From Ilumatobacter coccineus YM16-304 (GTDB lineage: Bacteria; Actinomycetota; Acidimicrobiia; Acidimicrobiales; Ilumatobacteraceae): a stretch of DNA of 64,000 nt. Location: NCBI RefSeq assembly GCF_000348785.1, contig NC_020520.1, positions 806,001 through 870,000 of the forward strand, given 5' to 3'. Below are positions 59,644 through 64,000 of this stretch, piece after piece (position 1 is the stretch's first letter; every line of letters starts with the position of its first letter). The translations under genes and the position numbers were made by a program. A model generated the notes under the pieces. It did no database searches. It was not told where the DNA came from and saw only the letters and a program-made list of their open reading frames with translations.

Positions 59644-62600
59644 ATGGCGACGAAGAGCATGCGGTACGGACTTGCGACGCTGACGGGCATGGCCTTGTGC
59701 CTCGCCGCCGCGGTGCCGGTGGCAGCCGACGACGGGCACGGCGAGCCGGTCGAACCGGTCGCGGAGACCAGCGTGCCCGGCGCCGACGACACCGAGCAGC
59801 CCGACGACACCGACTCGCCGACAGACTCGGCAGCAGATCCGGCCGGTGACTCGACGACGGCGAACCCGCTGCTGACGTGGCTCGCCGACGAGGTCGCCTC
59901 GTCCACCGCGGAGGTGTCCGGCGGATCCGTTCTCGACTGGGCTCGCGAACTCGCGAAGGACGACGTGCCGGTCTCGCCCGAACCCGCCTCGGCATCGCCG
60001 TCGTCGCTCGTGGCGTCCGGCGAGATCGTGTCGTTGGATCCGGCGCGTGTGTTGGAGTCGCGTGATGCCGACGATGCGAAGACGGTTGATGGGTTGTTCG
60101 AGGGTGATGGTCGTGTGGAGGCGGGGGAGACGGTTCGCCTGGATGTGGTTGGTCGTGGTGGTGTGCCGGGGTCGGGTGTGTCGGCTGCGGTGATGAATGT
60201 GACGGCGATCGTGCCGTCGGGTCGCGGGTTCGTGACGGTGTTCCCGTGTGGTGAGATGCCGTTGGCGTCGTCGTTGAACTACGACGCGGCGGGTGTCGTG
60301 GTGGGCAACGAGTTGGTGGCGAAGCTGAACGATGCGGGTCAGGTGTGTCTGTTCTCGTCGGCTGAGACGCATTTGACGGTCGACGTCGTCGGCTACGTCC
60401 CCGAGTCGTCGTCACTCGTCTCGCTCGATCCGGCACGTGTGTTCGAGTCGCGCGATGCCGACGACGCGAAGACGGTCGACGGCCTGTTCGAAGGCGACGG
60501 TCGCGTCACCGCCGGCTCGAAGGTCACCCTCGAGATCGCCGGTCGCGGCGGCGTCCCGACCGACGGCGTCGCGGCTGCCGTGATGAACGTGACCGCGATC
60601 GTGCCCTCCGGGCGCGGCTACGTCACCGTCTTCCCCTGCGGCGATCAGCCGTTGGCATCGTCGCTCAACTACGACGCGGCGGGCGTGGTCATCGGCAACG
60701 AGCTCATCGCCAAGCTGAACGCCGACGGCGAGGTGTGCCTCTTCACCTCCGGCGAGACGCATCTGACCGTCGACGTCGTCGGCTACGTGCCGGAGTCGAG
60801 CGAGATCGTGTCGTTGGATCCGGCGCGTGTGTTGGAGTCGCGTGATCAGGCGGATGCGAAGACGGTTGATGGGTTGTTCGAGGGTGATGGTCGTGTCGAG
60901 GCGGGGGAGACGGTTCGCCTGGATGTGGTTGGTCGTGGTGGTGTGCCGGGGTCGGGTGTGTCGGCTGCGGTGATGAATGTGACGGCGATCGTGCCGTCGG
61001 GTCGTGGGTTCGTGACCGTTTTTCCGTGTGGTGAGATGCCGTTGGCGTCGTCGTTGAACTACGACGCGGCGGGTGTCGTGGTGGGTAACGAGTTGGTGGC
61101 GAAGCTGAACGATGCGGGTCAGGTGTGTCTGTTCTCGTCGGCCGAGACGCATCTGACGGTCGACGTCGTCGGCTACGTGCCGACCGGCGTGCCGAACCAA
61201 CTGCAACCGCTGTTCACCGAAGGCTGGCATCTCGAGCCGTCGTCGGTGATGTTCACGGGCGATGACGAGACCGCCTCCGTTCGGCTCGTCCACTACGGGC
61301 CCGATGGCCTTCCGAGCGATCGGCCGGTCCCTGCCGGCGCAAAGATCGAGCAGACCGATCGGATCTTCGACGCGCAGTTGGAGGACGGCGAAGTCACGGT
61401 CAGTGGCTCATCGACCATCGGTGCCGAGGCGATCGCGGTGTCGGTCCCCGGTGTGGCGACCGACCTCTACTTCTGGGTGAGCTCGGTGCGGTTCGAAGCC
61501 GACATTCTCCGACTCGATCCAGACCGTGTGCTCATTCCTCCGCCGGCAGGCGCGGACGTCTCCTCGATCGACCCGTTCACCCTGGCCGAGTTCGAGGCCC
61601 GCACGTTCGAGGGCGACGAGAACGCACCGTCGTACTTTCCGTATGTGCTGACCGGGACCCCGCCAGCGGTCGGAACCACCGTCGCCAGCGAACGTGCCAT
61701 GGGAACGGTCATCGAGCCCAGCGGCGCACCCACCATCGAACGCAACGGCCTCAGCCTGGTGACGCTGGAGTTCACCCCGCTGGGTGACATCTTCACCGAA
61801 GCGAACTTCGACGTCGACTTCGCGGACCTCTCCGATCGCGGGCTGGTCGATCTCGGGCCCGATGTCGTCTGCTACGCGCTCACCGACGATCCCGACGACG
61901 TCTCCGAGGAAAGCTGCGAGTCCGACGTTGCCGGACCGTTCGCCGATTCGATCGGGCCCGGGCACGGAAGCCCGTCTGGCACGACCGCGCCCTCGTCGCT
62001 CGACCGCCCGAGTTCGGCCGACGCCGAGGAGAAGAAGGATCGGCCGTGCGGTGTGACCGGCGGAGTCGGCCTGGGCGGACTCGACCTCGTGTTCGAGAAA
62101 TCGCTGGGTCTCGACGGAAAGCTGCTGTACATCGACACTCCCGATGGCGATCTCGTGGGTCTGCAGGCAACGCTCGGCCTCGCAGGGTCGCTGAAAGCGG
62201 GGGTGAAGGGCAAGCTCGCGTTGTCGGGCTCCATCGGGTTGTCGTGCTCGAAGTCGCTCGGCAAGGCCACCATCGACATTCCACCGCCACTGGGCACCGT
62301 GCTGAACGGCGTCATCGATCCCTCGGTTTCGGTCGAGGGGACGCTGTCGGTGAGTCCGTCGGCGAAAGCTCTCGACGTCGCGCTCGTGTGCGGCGTGTCG
62401 GCGAGTTTCCTCGGGGGCGTTCGGTGGACCAACGGAGGCGGATTCCAACCGATCGATCCCACCCCCAGTGCCGACGCGGACTGCAAGGACTCGAAGTTCG
62501 AACCCGGTCTCGACCTGGGAAGTGTCGAGAACGGTCTGGAGATCAGCGGCTCCTTCACGGCTGGCGTCTACCTCAACGTCGCGGCCGGTGTTCGCATCGG

Positions 62601-64000
62601 TGGCCGAGTTGCGAGTTTCATCGGGTTCCTGCTGTCCCGCGAGGACCTCGGTGAAGTCACGCCGTTCGCGGCGAAGATCGGTCCACAGTTGGTGTTCGCC
62701 TTCGAGAGCGAAGCGAACACGCTCGCTTCGAAGAAGACGGGGACCAGTCTCAAGGCGGAGTTGATCGCCGAACTCGGACTCGACACGTCGCAGTTCGCAA
62801 ACTTCTTCAAACAGTTCGCCGACCTCAAGATCAACCTGCCGCTGCCGAAGATCGCGGTCAAGCTCGGAGAACTGTCGTTGGTGCTCCCACCCGAGGTCGG
62901 TGGCACGCCGACCCTGTCGATCGACGGGGAGGTCGTCGATGCCGACAAGAAAGTCGCGATCGACGAGACGTTGCAGGCGAAATGGACGGCGTCGCCACCG
63001 TTCGTCCTGTTCCCCGGGGAACTCACGTCTGATTTCGACGTGTTTCGAGTCGACGGGTCGAGTCTCGAGCCCGATGTCATCGTCGACGTGGCGAAGTCGG
63101 CGTCTGGCGCCGTCGCCACATTCGACATGACCGAGTCGCGGTGCCTTGACCATGGTGAGAAGGTCATGTACCGAATCCTCGGCTCGTCCGAGGCGTTGGG
63201 CGGAGCGCTCAGTTTCCCGACGTACATCGGTGAGTTCTCGGTGCAGTGCGCTCGCTCGCTCGAATGGGAGGAGAAGGAACCGGTCAAGCTCTCGATCGCC
63301 GAGCCGGAGGCGACGGTGACGCTCAAGCAGTCGGGCCTCGACGAGGAACAGTGGACGCTCGAGGAGACGTTGTCGGGGACCGAAGGGCATGCGTTGACGC
63401 CGTTCCCGACGACGGGTCGGTTCGTGGTCGGAAACTCGCCTGGCCAGACGACCAAGGACGACGTGCCGATCGAGTTCACGCTCGACTGCGAAGGAGCGGA
63501 GTCGAAGAAGGTCGAGCGACAATGGACCGCCTCGGTCGATGACACGAGCAGCGAGCCACTGAAGTTCGAACTCGACTGCACTCGCAAGCTCGAGGTCGTT
63601 CCATCGACGGTGTCGCTCGCGAAGCGCACACCCACGACGTCGTTCACGGTCACACAGGAACACCTCGACGACGCGGCGTGGACGATTGCACTCAAGGAGG
63701 GCGAGGCCGTCCCCGCCGGATACACGGTCTCGATCTCGCCGGCGTCGGGAACGTTCGCTGCGGCCTCGACCACCGCCGAGGCGACAATGACCTGCCCCGA
63801 GCAGTCCGACGGCATTCCGAGCGTCGTCTACGAGGTGGAGACGGCAGTGCCGCTCGAAACGCAGGAGTTCACCGTCGAGTTGAACTGCACCGACGACTTC
63901 ATCGACATCGTGGGTGACTCCTCGCTGGAGGTGCCCGGCGGGGCAACCGTCGCGATCGAGAGTGAGGGTGCCGACGACACCGCGTGGACGCCGACCGGTC
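59644..64000 (+). CDS. Giant secreted protein with three surface modules, C-terminus beyond the window
   Basis: The reading frame is open from ATG 59644 to the right edge (1452 codons) without a stop. Signal peptide KSMRYGLATLTGMALCLAAAVPVAA, then an acidic Thr/Asp-rich linker. Three ~130-residue surface modules follow (LDPARVLESR, LDPARVFESR, LDPARVLESR, each ending VDVVGYV). The remainder is a long beta-rich region with repeated bacterial Ig-like or adhesin-type strands (ATVTLKQSGLDEEQWTL and VSLAKRTPTTSFTVTQEHLDDAAWT), with isolated Cys pairs. GGAGG lies 12 bases before the ATG. Likely a surface or extracellular adhesin-type protein; no enzymatic motif was seen. Confidence 0.75.
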   Translation, partial: MATKSMRYGLATLTGMALCLAAAVPVAADDGHGEPVEPVAETSVPGADDTEQPDDTDSPTDSAADPAGDSTTANPLLTWLADEVASSTAEVSGGSVLDWARELAKDDVPVSPEPASASPSSLVASGEIVSLDPARVLESRDADDAKTVDGLFEGDGRVEAGETVRLDVVGRGGVPGSGVSAAVMNVTAIVPSGRGFVTVFPCGEMPLASSLNYDAAGVVVGNELVAKLNDAGQVCLFSSAETHLTVDVVGYVPESSSLVSLDPARVFESRDADDAKTVDGLFEGDGRVTAGSKVTLEIAGRGGVPTDGVAAAVMNVTAIVPSGRGYVTVFPCGDQPLASSLNYDAAGVVIGNELIAKLNADGEVCLFTSGETHLTVDVVGYVPESSEIVSLDPARVLESRDQADAKTVDGLFEGDGRVEAGETVRLDVVGRGGVPGSGVSAAVMNVTAIVPSGRGFVTVFPCGEMPLASSLNYDAAGVVVGNELVAKLNDAGQVCLFSSAETHLTVDVVGYVPTGVPNQLQPLFTEGWHLEPSSVMFTGDDETASVRLVHYGPDGLPSDRPVPAGAKIEQTDRIFDAQLEDGEVTVSGSSTIGAEAIAVSVPGVATDLYFWVSSVRFEADILRLDPDRVLIPPPAGADVSSIDPFTLAEFEARTFEGDENAPSYFPYVLTGTPPAVGTTVASERAMGTVIEPSGAPTIERNGLSLVTLEFTPLGDIFTEANFDVDFADLSDRGLVDLGPDVVCYALTDDPDDVSEESCESDVAGPFADSIGPGHGSPSGTTAPSSLDRPSSADAEEKKDRPCGVTGGVGLGGLDLVFEKSLGLDGKLLYIDTPDGDLVGLQATLGLAGSLKAGVKGKLALSGSIGLSCSKSLGKATIDIPPPLGTVLNGVIDPSVSVEGTLSVSPSAKALDVALVCGVSASFLGGVRWTNGGGFQPIDPTPSADADCKDSKFEPGLDLGSVENGLEISGSFTAGVYLNVAAGVRIGGRVASFIGFLLSREDLGEVTPFAAKIGPQLVFAFESEANTLASKKTGTSLKAELIAELGLDTSQFANFFKQFADLKINLPLPKIAVKLGELSLVLPPEVGGTPTLSIDGEVVDADKKVAIDETLQAKWTASPPFVLFPGELTSDFDVFRVDGSSLEPDVIVDVAKSASGAVATFDMTESRCLDHGEKVMYRILGSSEALGGALSFPTYIGEFSVQCARSLEWEEKEPVKLSIAEPEATVTLKQSGLDEEQWTLEETLSGTEGHALTPFPTTGRFVVGNSPGQTTKDDVPIEFTLDCEGAESKKVERQWTASVDDTSSEPLKFELDCTRKLEVVPSTVSLAKRTPTTSFTVTQEHLDDAAWTIALKEGEAVPAGYTVSISPASGTFAAASTTAEATMTCPEQSDGIPSVVYEVETAVPLETQEFTVELNCTDDFIDIVGDSSLEVPGGATVAIESEGADDTAWTPTG
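60022..61182. repeat. Three tandem surface modules; 1 and 3 share near-identical DNA, 2 is recoded
   Basis: Module 1 (from 60022) and module 3 (from 60802) repeat at exactly 780 bp with almost no base changes and use TTG, GTG/GTT and GGT/GGG codons. Module 2 (from 60421) encodes almost the same protein with GC-rich synonymous codons (CTC, GTC, GGC). Confidence 0.85.

Overview
The window is high-GC DNA read as a chromosomal segment of a free-living actinobacterium, most likely class Acidimicrobiia (Ilumatobacter-like). Reasons: two WhiB regulators, a SenX3/RegX3-type two-component pair, a SARP-type regulator, frequent GTG starts, dense ATGA/GTGA gene overlaps, and several large secreted proteins carrying a module with the signature L-x-P-x-R-x-x-(D/E)-(T/S)-R that I associate with Acidimicrobiia. 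The genus is inference. No rRNA, tRNA, CRISPR array, transposase or integrase was seen.

Layout. 1-7.3 kb: the start of a GDPD-like enzyme (cut by the left edge), a SARP/AAA regulator, a membrane-linked patatin-like lipase and, divergent from it, a CHAT-family protease whose C-terminal half looks like an ECF sigma factor, translationally coupled to a single-pass membrane protein resembling an anti-sigma factor. 7.4-10 kb: two secreted paralogues, one with MopE-type metal-binding motifs, each followed by the same 60-bp hairpin element. 10-18 kb: TatA, the membrane pyrophosphatase, a lipoprotein and the sdhCAB operon. 18-24 kb: a beta-helix adhesin-like protein and a family 2 glycoside hydrolase. 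24-28.4 kb: a 36-bp minisatellite, a MoxR/BchI-type ATPase, a thioredoxin-like gene whose in-frame TGA sits exactly at a redox-Cys position and is followed by a SECIS-like hairpin (a probable selenoprotein), a degenerate GH1-like protein and a class III cyclase. 28.5-32.6 kb: a four-gene carbohydrate-type ABC transporter. 32.6-39 kb: a BNR-repeat secreted protein and a VWA protein, the usual partner of the MoxR-like ATPase. 39-41.8 kb: WhiB, a second TatA, an amidohydrolase and another WhiB.

41.8-54.3 kb is a phosphate island: a small acidic protein, polyphosphate kinase, pstSCAB, phoU, the sensor/regulator pair, then on the other strand a second PhoU-like protein and a Na/Pi cotransporter. 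The pstS promoter carries GTTCACC direct repeats of PHO-box type, and the PstS lipoprotein is unusual in holding two near-identical phosphate-binding domains in one chain. 54.3-59.5 kb holds ordinary genes: class V aminotransferase, MFS protein, a zincin-like protein lacking its motif residues, a small DUF6941-like protein and panB. From 59.6 kb to the right edge runs a very large secreted protein with three signature modules.

The most notable items are the CHAT/sigma fusion with its membrane partner, the probable Sec-Gly-Cys selenoprotein, and the tandem-domain PstS. All functional calls come from reading motifs by eye; no database search was run.
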